Assembly: GCF_003633615.1 (NCBI RefSeq)
Contig: NZ_RBKU01000001.1
Coordinates: forward strand, 2,418,001-2,482,000
Length of the DNA: 64,000 nucleotides
Source: Mucilaginibacter gracilis
Lineage (GTDB): Bacteria > Bacteroidota > Bacteroidia > Sphingobacteriales > Sphingobacteriaceae
Direction: 5' to 3'
Shown here: positions 54,301-62,306 of the stretch, piece after piece
How positions within the stretch are numbered: the stretch's first letter is position 1
Layout of the letters: each line of letters begins with the position of its first letter
Program-made: the position numbers and the translations under genes
The notes under the pieces: model-generated
Databases searched by the model: none
What the model was told of the DNA's origin: nothing
Seen by the model: the letters and a program-made list of their open reading frames with translations, nothing else

Positions 54301-54879
54301 TTAAAATAAAGTCAGCTGCACCATACTAACTTCACATGCTGCAATCGCTTTTAAGGTTTTTTGCAGCACATGCTGCTTATAATTCGTCGTGTCGGTATTA
54401 CCGATATACTGCGACATTTTGGCTTTCATTTCCGCCAGGGCAGCCGTTAAAGCCGCTTCGCGGTTAGGATATTTTGTGCAAAAAACGCATAGCGGGCCGC
54501 TGCTACCGGCAGTACCATAATTGCAGCTTAAAGCATAGGCCCAAATGCCATTTGGCCCACGCCCGATACGAATTTCGCTTTGCTCCAACTTAATAACCTC
54601 ACGGTCTAAGAACTTCGGTGCTGCGAACCAGCCGTATTGATTAAACGCAATATCTGTAAATCCGAACTCCAGTGCCCTGCGGTGTTCATTTACATTCATT
54701 AGTATCTGCTGGAAACTATCACCGAAGCCTGCGAACCAGGCTAAAGCTTTTTCGTCGTCTTTTTCAATAACTGAAACAATTTCAGCCATAATCTCCCGCT
54801 CGTAGCGCATCAGGTGGTTGTCAGCCATGTGTTCGTCAATGGCTGTTTTGGACTGAAGGGTTAATGCAAACTTTTCCAT
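54301..54879 (-). CDS. Hypothetical mobile-element protein ending in a clamp-binding-like motif
   Basis: 192 residues, soluble, helical N-terminal half (YEREIMAEIVSVIEKDDEKA), then a beta-rich part with Cys residues (LSCNYGTAGSSGPLCVFCTK). The last five residues are QLTLF, very close to the QL(S/D)LF peptide by which bacterial proteins bind the DNA polymerase sliding clamp. A 19-bp inverted repeat arm begins three bases upstream of the start codon. Similar proteins occur, from memory, in Bacteroidota mobile elements, but no function is known to me. Confidence 0.65.
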   Translation of the reverse strand: MEKFALTLQSKTAIDEHMADNHLMRYEREIMAEIVSVIEKDDEKALAWFAGFGDSFQQILMNVNEHRRALEFGFTDIAFNQYGWFAAPKFLDREVIKLEQSEIRIGRGPNGIWAYALSCNYGTAGSSGPLCVFCTKYPNREAALTAALAEMKAKMSQYIGNTDTTNYKQHVLQKTLKAIAACEVSMVQLTLF

Positions 54880-54881
54880 AA

Positions 54882-55015
54882 GCTAAAAATTAAGTTTTTA
54901 TTACCTTACAGTGCGCGGCGGGTGCCTGTCAAGGGCCTCGCGAAGCGGGGTTTATATACCCTTGACGGGCACCTGAATAGCGCGCTACCTTTGTTGTAAA
55001 AACTTAATTTTTAGC
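54882..55015. repeat. Nested 134-bp palindrome
   Basis: Outer arms 54882-54900 and 54997-55015 are a perfect 19-bp inverted repeat (GCTAAAAATTAAGTTTTTA and its complement). Inner arms 54922-54935 and 54959-54972 pair over 14 bases with one mismatch (GTGCCTGTCAAGGG). A GC-rich imperfect pair (GCGCG) lies between. It occupies the upstream region of the clamp-motif gene. Confidence 0.9.
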
Positions 55016-55129
55016 GGAAAAGAGTGTTACCCGGAACACAGCGCTTTAGAGCATTGCTGGATAAAACCTGTCCGCCCGTATAGAAGTCGTCATTAAAACC
55101 AAATAAAGGCAACTGCCGTTGTTTTGGTC

Positions 55130-55266
55130 AGCGCAGGGACGGCTTTAGCCGCCTGGGCTGGCGAAGCGCAGCCAAAACTGCGGCTGTTGCAGCTGCTGGA
55201 AATGCTGGCGATCCGCAGCGGCGTGCGCGTTAGCGCGCAGAGCGAAGGCGAACCTGCATTTCCAGC
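55130..55266. repeat. GC-rich multi-hairpin region
   Basis: GCTGGAAATGC (55195-55205) pairs perfectly with GCATTTCCAGC (55256-55266); inside is TGCGCG-TTAG-CGCGCA. Upstream are GGCTTTAGCC, GGCTG-N8-CAGCC and CAGCC-N8-GGCTG. The base composition is far above the surroundings. It could be an origin, an oriT, or a structured RNA. With 54882-55015 it fills most of the 54.88-55.56 kb gap. Confidence 0.6.
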
Positions 55267-55445
55267 GTTAAAAGTTTAAGGCTGCCAGTAATAACAAGGA
55301 AAAATCTACTTAACAATGTATCACCATCAAGTTTGAGTTGCATCAATTTGTACCCCGCCTTAAATTCTTCAAAATCGGTTATAATCTGATTAGGTTTCGG
55401 ATTTATTTGAAGGCTTGTTAAATCGCTCAGGCCAGATCTGTTCAT
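55230..55445 (-). CDS. Possible small protein, or remnant
   Basis: 71 residues from ATG at 55445: a plausible polar N-terminal half (NPKPNQIITDFEEFKAGYKL) and a hydrophobic segment (SRFFLVITGSLKLLTL). The C-terminal end runs into the GC-rich hairpin region, so the natural end may be lost. No homolog recognised. Confidence 0.25.
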   Translation of the reverse strand: MNRSGLSDLTSLQINPKPNQIITDFEEFKAGYKLMQLKLDGDTLLSRFFLVITGSLKLLTLEMQVRLRSAR

Positions 55446-55562
55446 CGCTTTAAATTACCGAAATGGTTTGAACTCTATATTGTAACCTCTACATCAATTC
55501 CAAATGACTTTATATCATCCTCAAATTGAAAATTGCCCATCAATGTTCCTGGCCGACCTTTT

Positions 55563-56093
55563 TTATTTTAATGCGAGGATTGCGCCCAGTACAATACTAA
55601 TGATCTTGATCGAATAATTGAGAATGTTGGTGATTGTCTTTAATCGTCCTTCCGTGATGGAAAATAGCTTGGTTAGCAGATCGATAACGATTTTGCGGGC
55701 AAAGATGGCCACGGTCAATCCAGGGATCGTAAGAAGGAAGATGGCAAAATAAAACGCCGCGTATTTTTTCAGATTGTCGATATTCTTCATTTCCTGGACG
55801 CTGACTTCGCCGATACTAGCTACGTAGAAGTACCCACCTTTAATCATGATCTCCGCAGCACCCTTAAAGCACAGGGCGGCGAGCAAAGCTAATGAGATAA
55901 GTAAAGCCGCTTTGCCTACGGACTGCCTGCCTTGGAAACCGGCGGAAAAACTCAGGCCGATGCAGATCATAAACAGCAGCCATATCAGCATCCCGTTTGC
56001 CAGGGTGATATCCTTGCGCGTTAAAACTACGGCTGCGATGACCGAAAGCAGGCAGCCGAAGGCCACGTTGGCCCAGTAGGGTTTTATTTCCAT
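55563..56093 (-). CDS. Four-helix membrane protein of the protease/hydrolase operon
   Basis: 176 residues with four clear membrane helices (about 5-23, 31-52, 62-82 and 112-135), a likely amphipathic stretch (KIVIDLLTKLFSITEGRLKT) and a last hydrophobic helix (IISIVLGAILALK). No catalytic motif. Its start overlaps the stop of the papain-like gene by one base, so the three genes 55563-58934 form one operon. It may be the membrane effector, anchor or regulatory partner of the system. Confidence 0.8.
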   Translation of the reverse strand: MEIKPYWANVAFGCLLSVIAAVVLTRKDITLANGMLIWLLFMICIGLSFSAGFQGRQSVGKAALLISLALLAALCFKGAAEIMIKGGYFYVASIGEVSVQEMKNIDNLKKYAAFYFAIFLLTIPGLTVAIFARKIVIDLLTKLFSITEGRLKTITNILNYSIKIISIVLGAILALK

Positions 56094-56737
56094 CAGTTCA
56101 GTTCAAATAATGCTTCAATATACTGCTTAGGCTCCGGATTCAATAACCTGGACGGGCTTTTCAGGCCTAGTGTTTTTTCAAAATGCTGTACGAACGTAAT
56201 ACAGTCGTTATTAAATAACTTGTACCGTTTGGACCTTTTAAATGACAGCGACAACAGTTTTTGGCAATCCTCGAACTTCGTGCTGTCGATCCAGGCAACC
56301 AATGTAAATTTGACCGGAAACAGGATCGCTCTTTTGCCCTGCAGGTCCAGTTCTATCCTGCTGTCTGTGCTGTCCCTCACGACTTCATAGCTATCGCGGG
56401 CTACCGAGTAAAAGCCATAAGCTTCCGTGACCGGGAATTTCCGCTGATCATGATAATCAGACATCGTGATGAAAACATGGCCGTAAAACCCCGCGTCCCT
56501 TTCGCAGAAAATCACGGCGTAATGGTTCCTGCTTTTATCCTTCCGCAGGTCGAGCAATTTTGCAGGTATTGTTTTAGGAAAATGAAAGCAAACATAAAGA
56601 CCCGCGCCAAACAAAATCGCCAACAGGCCAAAATACCGGGCTGACTCAGTAAAAGGAACTTTTGTTTTGTCTATCATTCCGATGAACCTGCATAACTGAA
56701 TACAGCTACCAGCAAACCGCTTTATAAGCTTCGACAT
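56093..56737 (-). CDS. Membrane-anchored permuted papain-like (NlpC/P60-superfamily-like) protein
   Basis: 214 residues from the first ATG, or 194 from an ATG at 56677, which avoids the 32-bp overlap with the upstream gene. One membrane helix (about 36-53, FGLLAILFGAGLYVCFHF) is followed by a soluble domain. His87 in FYGHVFITMSD and Cys179 in LFNNDCITFVQ, in the order His before Cys, with a C-terminal helix, match circularly permuted papain-like domains (YiiX/DUF4105-type), which act as amidases, thioesterases or proteases. Known enzymes of this class attack lipid or peptide amide/thioester bonds. Substrate unknown. Family call is moderate. Confidence 0.65.
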   Translation of the reverse strand: MSKLIKRFAGSCIQLCRFIGMIDKTKVPFTESARYFGLLAILFGAGLYVCFHFPKTIPAKLLDLRKDKSRNHYAVIFCERDAGFYGHVFITMSDYHDQRKFPVTEAYGFYSVARDSYEVVRDSTDSRIELDLQGKRAILFPVKFTLVAWIDSTKFEDCQKLLSLSFKRSKRYKLFNNDCITFVQHFEKTLGLKSPSRLLNPEPKQYIEALFELN

Positions 56738-58934
56738 CGTCGAGCGTATAAGACGGGATGAAAGTAAGGTCGCTGTATAATTTGATCAGGTCGGCCTGCT
56801 TTAACTCGATCAGTGCTTCTGTGGGAAGCGCATCGCCATTGCCGTGTTTCCAGGCGCTCTGCCAAAGTATAGCCAGCGCATGCGCGCCGGTCGCCATGGT
56901 TGCAGCAGTTTTATCATTCAGCTCGGCCCACATTTTTTCCGTTTTACCCCGGCCTTTGGCATTCCTCCAGCTTTCCAGTACCTCCATCGGCGGGAACGCC
57001 GCGATAGTATTTCGCATCAGGCTGATGATATGAACCGCGGCATCTTTGCCGTGCGGGCCGATCAGCTCCGCATCGTTGACCTCCTGCCCCAGGGCGTGGA
57101 TCATCGGGAAGAGGTCGGCCATTTTGGCGGCGATCAAACCTGTTTCATAATCCGAGTGCACACCCATTTCCTTCACGGTCTCCCCGTGGTGCAGATAGGA
57201 AATATGCAGGGGCTGACAGGCGTCTCCGGCATAGTGGGACATAATCCCCCCGGCCACGAGGTATTCTTTCAAATTGCCTGCTTTCAGCGATTTGATCATC
57301 TGGTTATAGCATTGCCATATCCGGAACGGCAAGGCCCCGCGGCGGGGCCGCAGCGTTTTGGTGCCGTCCTTCTCGGTTTTATAAACCGGATCAGCAATGT
57401 CCATCTCCTTGTCAAACGCCAGCCATTGTTCGATGGTTATAAAATTAAGGTCCTCGTTCAGTTTTAACAGGCTCTGATCATTCATCACCGCTGGGTTATG
57501 TTCATCCATATCCGCGAAATGGTTAGATTCATCGGCTTTTCGCCTGGGATCGTTGCGCCAGATGATATCCGGAACGTCCGCCAGCGGCACAAAAGTCCCG
57601 TGCGGAACTTTACCGGGTACCATTTTGCCCCCGGTCATATCCAAATCCGTATAACCGATGTTTTTTTGGTTGGCCATCAGGAAAGTGGAACACTTGGTGT
57701 TCGCTTTAACCAGTTCACAGGCGTAAGCGCCAATTTTAAAGTGCCCTACGGAACCCCAGGTGTTGACCTGGCCGAGGTTCCAGTCACGGACGATCTCCAC
57801 ATCGAGATAGTTGCAGACATTGCTCAGGAAAGTACCCAGGATATACGGCTGAACTTTTTTACCGGCATTTTCAATAAATTCGTGCATCCCCCATAAAATA
57901 CCCAGCGGCTCGCCGCCCTCCGGGCAATCTACCAGCAACAGGGTACCCGAATCGCCATGGTGCACGTTCAGTTCGCCGACCGGTTGCCCCGCCGCCGGGC
58001 CGATCAGGAAATCGCTGACATAGTCAAACCCGCCGACAGACTTGTAGCGGTAAAACAGGGCCTGCAATTCACCAATGATCTTCTTACCGGAAACGGCACC
58101 ATAACCTATTACAGGTTGTCCGACCAGTTTTAGGCTGATATTATCGTTATTAATGTCAATCAGCCTGCCCATTTCGCCGATCTCCAGTATTTCGGCTTTC
58201 CACTGGTTGACGTCGTTTACGCGCATCAAACCGATATCCATGTTGAGATAGGTCTTCTGCGCGGGAAAATCAGGATAAATCTCGTTGAACAAAACCCGGC
58301 CGATCTGCAGTTCGGACGCTTCACCTACCACCGTTTCTTTTCCATCAAGAAACGTCGTGATCTCCGATCCGGGATCTCCCGTCACATGACGGTTGGTTAA
58401 AGCATAGGTGTAGTGGCCATCAGTTACGAGGCAGCCGAATGATGCAATGTGATCGCGGCCTTGTACTTCGGTCATCAGCGGGAACCCGCCGCTGATGATA
58501 TTGGTCGGGAAATGCAAACCGTCGATATCTACGTCAGAGGTTACTCTATCCTGTTTCTTCGACTCGATGACACATATCGGAACAGCCTTTCCGTTTTTCA
58601 GATAGTATGTTTTGGGAATAATCGCCGACGAGTCGGAAATAAGCGCCTGGGGATTCTCCCAGGTATCGACAAAGACGAGGATCGCCGGCCATGAATACGG
58701 TCTTATTTCGGAATTTTCCAGCGTCCGGGCGGTAGATTTAAAGCCTGAGTTGTCCGGGTGGGGATTTTCGGCTGTGGGCCACTTTTCTGCTTTGCGAATG
58801 CGGTAATAACCTAGAGCGGTTGCTACTACATTCTTTTTTTTCATCAAATGAAGGTGGAAGTCTTCACGGGCGTCAGCCAAATCTTTCAGTGAAAGTTCGG
58901 CGAAGTTATATTCCGAAGGATCAAAGGTGCTCAT
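56706..58934 (-). CDS. Trypsin-like protease fused to an S1/P1-nuclease-type zinc hydrolase
   Basis: 742 residues without a signal peptide. After an N-terminal region (about 1-150) a chymotrypsin-fold domain shows the full triad: His183 (ALTNRHVTG), Asp233 (NMDIGLMRV) and Ser329 (HHGDSGTLLL). From about 440 a second domain carries zinc-ligand motifs of the S1/P1 nuclease and zinc phospholipase C fold: NHFADMDEHNP (His472, Asp475, Asp477), SHYAGDACQPLH (His567, Asp571, His577) and GVHSDYETGLI (His593, with Glu597 where Asp is usual). Either nuclease or phospholipase activity is possible. First gene of a three-gene operon with a papain-like and a membrane protein. The usual S1/P1 N-terminal Trp is not evident, consistent with its internal position. 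Confidence 0.85.
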   Translation of the reverse strand: MSTFDPSEYNFAELSLKDLADAREDFHLHLMKKKNVVATALGYYRIRKAEKWPTAENPHPDNSGFKSTARTLENSEIRPYSWPAILVFVDTWENPQALISDSSAIIPKTYYLKNGKAVPICVIESKKQDRVTSDVDIDGLHFPTNIISGGFPLMTEVQGRDHIASFGCLVTDGHYTYALTNRHVTGDPGSEITTFLDGKETVVGEASELQIGRVLFNEIYPDFPAQKTYLNMDIGLMRVNDVNQWKAEILEIGEMGRLIDINNDNISLKLVGQPVIGYGAVSGKKIIGELQALFYRYKSVGGFDYVSDFLIGPAAGQPVGELNVHHGDSGTLLLVDCPEGGEPLGILWGMHEFIENAGKKVQPYILGTFLSNVCNYLDVEIVRDWNLGQVNTWGSVGHFKIGAYACELVKANTKCSTFLMANQKNIGYTDLDMTGGKMVPGKVPHGTFVPLADVPDIIWRNDPRRKADESNHFADMDEHNPAVMNDQSLLKLNEDLNFITIEQWLAFDKEMDIADPVYKTEKDGTKTLRPRRGALPFRIWQCYNQMIKSLKAGNLKEYLVAGGIMSHYAGDACQPLHISYLHHGETVKEMGVHSDYETGLIAAKMADLFPMIHALGQEVNDAELIGPHGKDAAVHIISLMRNTIAAFPPMEVLESWRNAKGRGKTEKMWAELNDKTAATMATGAHALAILWQSAWKHGNGDALPTEALIELKQADLIKLYSDLTFIPSYTLDDVEAYKAVCW

Positions 58935-59354
58935 GGTTTACGGTTTAGGCTTACAAGGTATTATTTAATTTATTAATAAACAATAAGTTAGATGTTAATT
59001 ATTTATTAAATAGCTTGGCTAATTCACCGATTTGCGAACGAGCTGTTTGTATTTTAAATAAAGATATCAGCGTACCGGCATATTATTTCTTGCCATCTTA
59101 TGACCGCACACTATGTCGGAACAATAGTGTTTTGCATATGAATTAGGCTTCGAACATTCACAATCGTTCAGCAAACTTTTCAAGACAAAGACAAATGTTT
59201 CGCCTTTGGAGTTCAGACAGTCTTTTAATTAAAAGCGACAGAAAGGCAGCCTACTCGGAAACAATAAAGCATCAACTGGAGCGATATCAATTTTGGTCGT
59301 GATCTATACTTCTGGTGTTTTTATTTTAAATATTTGATGCGGCGTTTGAAAACT
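58935..59354. other. 420-bp non-coding region upstream of the protease/hydrolase operon
   Basis: Strongly AT-rich near 58960-59010 (TTAATTATTTATTAAATA), likely the promoter of the operon reading left. No gene or clear repeat seen in the rest. Confidence 0.5.
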
Positions 59355-59987
59355 TCAGGCCAGCAACGAACTGACCGGTTTACGCATCAGCACCCAGTAT
59401 GAAGCATTGGTATTGGGTTCATCAACCTTGGCTATTATTTCATAGCCTAAACGCTGATAAAACGGGAGGCTTTTGGGATTGAAAGTCTCCAGGTAGGTCG
59501 GTTTCATTAGACGATCTGTATCCTGTAAAACACCACGTACCAGCGCCGATCCCAGCCCTTGTCCCTGGCGGGCAGGATTCACACCGAGAATAGAGAGGTA
59601 CCAGGCATCATCAGGGATTGATTGCTGTACCTTATCCGCCATAAAAGCATTGATTAGGTCGTAAATATGGAGTGAATGTTTTCCGATGTTTTGCCTGATA
59701 AAAGATTTCTTAGCCAGTTTTTTTGCTGTTTCAGCGGATTCATCCATAGGCCGAGCCCAGATGGAAACTCCGTTAGGGTCACCGTCTGGGATAAATAACC
59801 TGCCGTATTGAGTTGCCTCCTGCATGGAGTAGTCGAGGTATTTTAACAATGCAGTTTTTTTAGCTGCTTCTCCCGCTAACGGTTTTAACAACGCAATATA
59901 AAAAGGGTCATCGCTTAGTGAGTTATATAAGGATTCCGCAAGCGCTGCATACTTAAAAACGTAACCTGGTGAGATCTCTTTATTCAT
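59355..59987 (-). CDS. GNAT-family N-acetyltransferase
   Basis: The ATG at 59987 (MNKEISPGYVFKYAALAE) is preferred; an ATG 63 bases upstream would add a non-protein-like N-terminus. 210 residues. Acetyl-CoA-binding motif A is LGVNPARQGQGLGSALVRGV, and motif B has YLETFNPKSLPFYQRLGYEI. Substrate unknown. It stands alone. Confidence 0.9.
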   Translation of the reverse strand: MNKEISPGYVFKYAALAESLYNSLSDDPFYIALLKPLAGEAAKKTALLKYLDYSMQEATQYGRLFIPDGDPNGVSIWARPMDESAETAKKLAKKSFIRQNIGKHSLHIYDLINAFMADKVQQSIPDDAWYLSILGVNPARQGQGLGSALVRGVLQDTDRLMKPTYLETFNPKSLPFYQRLGYEIIAKVDEPNTNASYWVLMRKPVSSLLA

Positions 59988-60042
59988 TATGGCGATTTTA
60001 TCGTGTGGGAGCACAAAGTTAGCATTACGATCGCCTTCAGGT

Positions 60043-60113
60043 GAACGCAACAGAAAGTGTCATCACTTTTTTGACATATTCGTGGCTATACTCCGCTGTT
60101 GATTGTTGCGTTC
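60043..60113. repeat. Short inverted repeat in the gap right of the GNAT gene
   Basis: GAACGCAACA (60043-60052) pairs perfectly with TGTTGCGTTC (60104-60113). It sits 56 bases upstream of the chosen GNAT start and may mark its operator. Otherwise 60114-60342 shows no feature. Confidence 0.45.
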
Positions 60114-60342
60114 ATGACTTAACAGACTATAATTTTGGCGCAAAGACCTTTCTCCAATTCCAATAACTCACTCGGAAATCGTTGATACAACAACGTTAAC
60201 GAATTATTTTTTTTGCGATATAAGATTTAAACGAAGTACCACAGATATGATCTTAGCGTCTTAACAATTTAAAAAAGCTATTTAGACGATTAAATTAATT
60301 GCTTTCTAATGAGTTTTGTAATTCGGCCATCCGATCAAATCA

Positions 60343-60621
60343 TTATTCATTGTCGGGTGAATGGCCGATGCTAAACTGTTGGTTTAAAAATCGCTTGTTT
60401 TTGATTTCGTCAACCAGAGCAGCGGCATAATCTACATAAGAAATTTTGCTGTCGCCATGCACATCAAAAACCAAATTAGTGGTTACGAGCCTGTATTCAC
60501 CCGTGCGCTCACCTGGTTCTATATGATTAGCCGGGGCCGTAAAAGAATTACCACGCAAAATTAATTTGTTAACCCAGGTGCATGAACGCCCGCTGCTGCA
60601 GGGATAATTTTGTATCAACAT
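60343..60621 (-). pseudogene. C-terminal fragment of an NAD(P)-binding oxidoreductase (NmrA/YwnB-like SDR)
   Basis: The frame reads LILRGNSFTAP, GERTGEYRLVTTNLVFDVHG and SKISYVDYAAALVDEI, the conserved C-terminal third of NAD(P)H-binding epimerase-like proteins. The Rossmann GxxGxxG N-terminus, about 120 residues, is missing, and the DUF4267 gene starts 17 bases beyond in the opposite direction. A rearrangement has truncated it. The first 15 codons are probably not ancestral. Confidence 0.75.
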
Positions 60622-60637
60622 TTAAAAACAAATTATC

Positions 60638-61036
60638 ATGACAACAAAAATTTCTTATGCAATCGCATTTTTACTGGGACTGGGAATGGTGTTCCTGGGA
60701 GCCCGCTTTTTTTCCTCTCCTGAAGTGGCAACAGCCGCATTCGGCATCCGCTTTAATTCAAATGGCGACTATTCTTTTCATCACATCAAAGGTATCAGGG
60801 ATATATTTTCCGGGATCTTGTTGTGCGCTTTAGTTTTGATGAAAGAACGCCGGGCCCTGGGCGTAATGTTAGTAGTCGCAACCATCATCCCTGTTTCCGA
60901 TATGATTACTGTGCTCGAAAAAAGTTATACCAGTGTGCCACAGGCGATACCGCATATTGTAGCGACTATTATTTGTTCAGTAGTCGGCATACTGTTACTG
61001 ACCGCTAAACCTCAAATAAAAACACCATCAAAGTAA
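60638..61036 (+). CDS. DUF4267 family small membrane protein
   Basis: 132 residues, four membrane helices (about 5-23, 47-66, 70-90 and 100-120). GMVFLGARFFSSPE, AFGIRF and HIKGIRDIFSGI match DUF4267. Function unknown. The NIPSNAP-like gene follows 12 bases later, so they are co-transcribed. Confidence 0.85.
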   Translation: MTTKISYAIAFLLGLGMVFLGARFFSSPEVATAAFGIRFNSNGDYSFHHIKGIRDIFSGILLCALVLMKERRALGVMLVVATIIPVSDMITVLEKSYTSVPQAIPHIVATIICSVVGILLLTAKPQIKTPSK

Positions 61037-61048
61037 AAAATTAACATC

Positions 61049-61354
61049 ATGGACCAACTAAGAATTTACACCCTCGCTGATAAAGAAACAGCCGCACAAT
61101 ATTTCACAGCAAATTGGGCTAAGCACAGAATAAACCTTCCGAAGTTCGGCTTTGAGGTCAAAGGCGTTTGGATCGGTAATACACCGGGGATTGCAAACCA
61201 GGTCATCGCCCTGGTATCCTTTCCGGACGATGGCGATGCCGATGAAATGACTGAACGCTATTTAAAAAGCGCGGAATTTGCTGCTGATACTGCGGGATTT
61301 GACCGAAACAAAATCATTAATATAGAAACGAAGATTTTAAGGTCTGGAAACTAA
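61049..61354 (+). CDS. NIPSNAP-like small protein
   Basis: 101 residues. DQLRIYTLADKETAAQYFTA at the start, GVWIGNTPGIANQVIALVSF and the C-terminal strand fit a ferredoxin-like dimeric alpha/beta barrel of the NIPSNAP type. Function unknown; possibly a small-molecule monooxygenase-like or binding protein. Confidence 0.7.
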   Translation: MDQLRIYTLADKETAAQYFTANWAKHRINLPKFGFEVKGVWIGNTPGIANQVIALVSFPDDGDADEMTERYLKSAEFAADTAGFDRNKIINIETKILRSGN

Positions 61355-61434
61355 CAGAATTTTACTGCATGACGTTTTCTGACATCTTGTAAAAGTCATT
61401 ATAATTAGGCTTTCCGTCAACGTCTTTTAAGATT

Positions 61435-61470
61435 AAAGAGGCTGTGTCATTATGATACAGCCTCTTTTTT
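61435..61470 (+). terminator. Intrinsic terminator after the NIPSNAP-like gene
   Basis: AAAGAGGCTGT (61435-61445) pairs perfectly with ACAGCCTCTTT (61457-61467), with an inner TCAT/ATGA pairing, then T-run. Also faces the end of the SDR gene. Confidence 0.92.
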
Positions 61471-61508
61471 GCACTGCCATAAGCAGTTCATTTATAAGAA
61501 AAGCTTTT

Positions 61509-62237
61509 TTACCACGGGCAACTCGCCGGTTCAAGAAAATATTCTTCACTGATAAACTTTCCTGTTGGGCCATCCTGATCAATCAAAGCGTACTTGGCAA
61601 TACGCTGCCCGGCTTCTTGTACTGTGCTTGTTCCCTGATGCCCTGTAAAATCGGTTTTAGTATAACCCGGACAAACCATGTTGACTTTAAACGGCATATC
61701 ACGGAGCTCATAAGCAAGATTGATCGTGTACATATTGAGCGCAGCTTTGCTTGATTGATATAAAGCCATTTTAGGGCTGCCGGGATGGCCTGCCGCGAGG
61801 GAAAGCGAGCCCATGGCAGAACTCACGTTTACAATGCGTGGCTGCGGTGATTTTTTTAGCAGATCAATAAAAGCTTGCGTGACGCCAACCACGCCAAACA
61901 CATTGGTTTCATAAACCAATCTGAACTGATCAATGGTTGCTTGGAGTGCGGATTGCGGAAATCCACCAGAAATACCTGCATTATTCACCAATACATCCAA
62001 CACCCCGGTTTTTTGAACTATAGTTGCGCGGGCCGCCGCAATCGACTCCTTGTTGGTGATATCTAATTGTACAGCTTCAATGTTAATGCTACCCTCGGCT
62101 TTAAGCTTTGCTACTGCTGATAAACCGTTTTCAAGGTTACGGCTGCCTATATAAACGAAGTGGCCGTTTTGGGCGAGTTGCCGTGCGGTCTCCAATCCTA
62201 TGCCTTTGTTTGCTCCAGTTACTAATGCTATTTTCAT
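61509..62237 (-). CDS. SDR-family NAD(P)-dependent oxidoreductase
   Basis: The ATG at 62237 (MKIALVTGANKGIGLETARQ) puts the cofactor motif TGANKGIG at the N-terminus as in classical SDRs; an ATG 63 bases upstream is unlikely. 242 residues. NNAGISGG, catalytic Ser in VNVSSAMGSLS, YQSSKAALN (YxxxK) and VCPGYTKTDFTG are present. Carbonyl-reductase-like. It lies 70 bases after the AraC regulator on the same strand and is probably its target. Confidence 0.93.
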   Translation of the reverse strand: MKIALVTGANKGIGLETARQLAQNGHFVYIGSRNLENGLSAVAKLKAEGSINIEAVQLDITNKESIAAARATIVQKTGVLDVLVNNAGISGGFPQSALQATIDQFRLVYETNVFGVVGVTQAFIDLLKKSPQPRIVNVSSAMGSLSLAAGHPGSPKMALYQSSKAALNMYTINLAYELRDMPFKVNMVCPGYTKTDFTGHQGTSTVQEAGQRIAKYALIDQDGPTGKFISEEYFLEPASCPW

Positions 62238-62306
62238 TTGATTAATGGTTTTAACTAATGAAGCAAAAGTAATCTGCAGAAAATCATGCAGGGTGGACAA
62301 ATCATT

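Noticed and set aside
55846..56644. Open frames of 77 and 127 residues on the + strand opposite the membrane and papain-like genes
   Set aside because: Antisense shadows of genes with clear membrane helices and motifs; no independent support.
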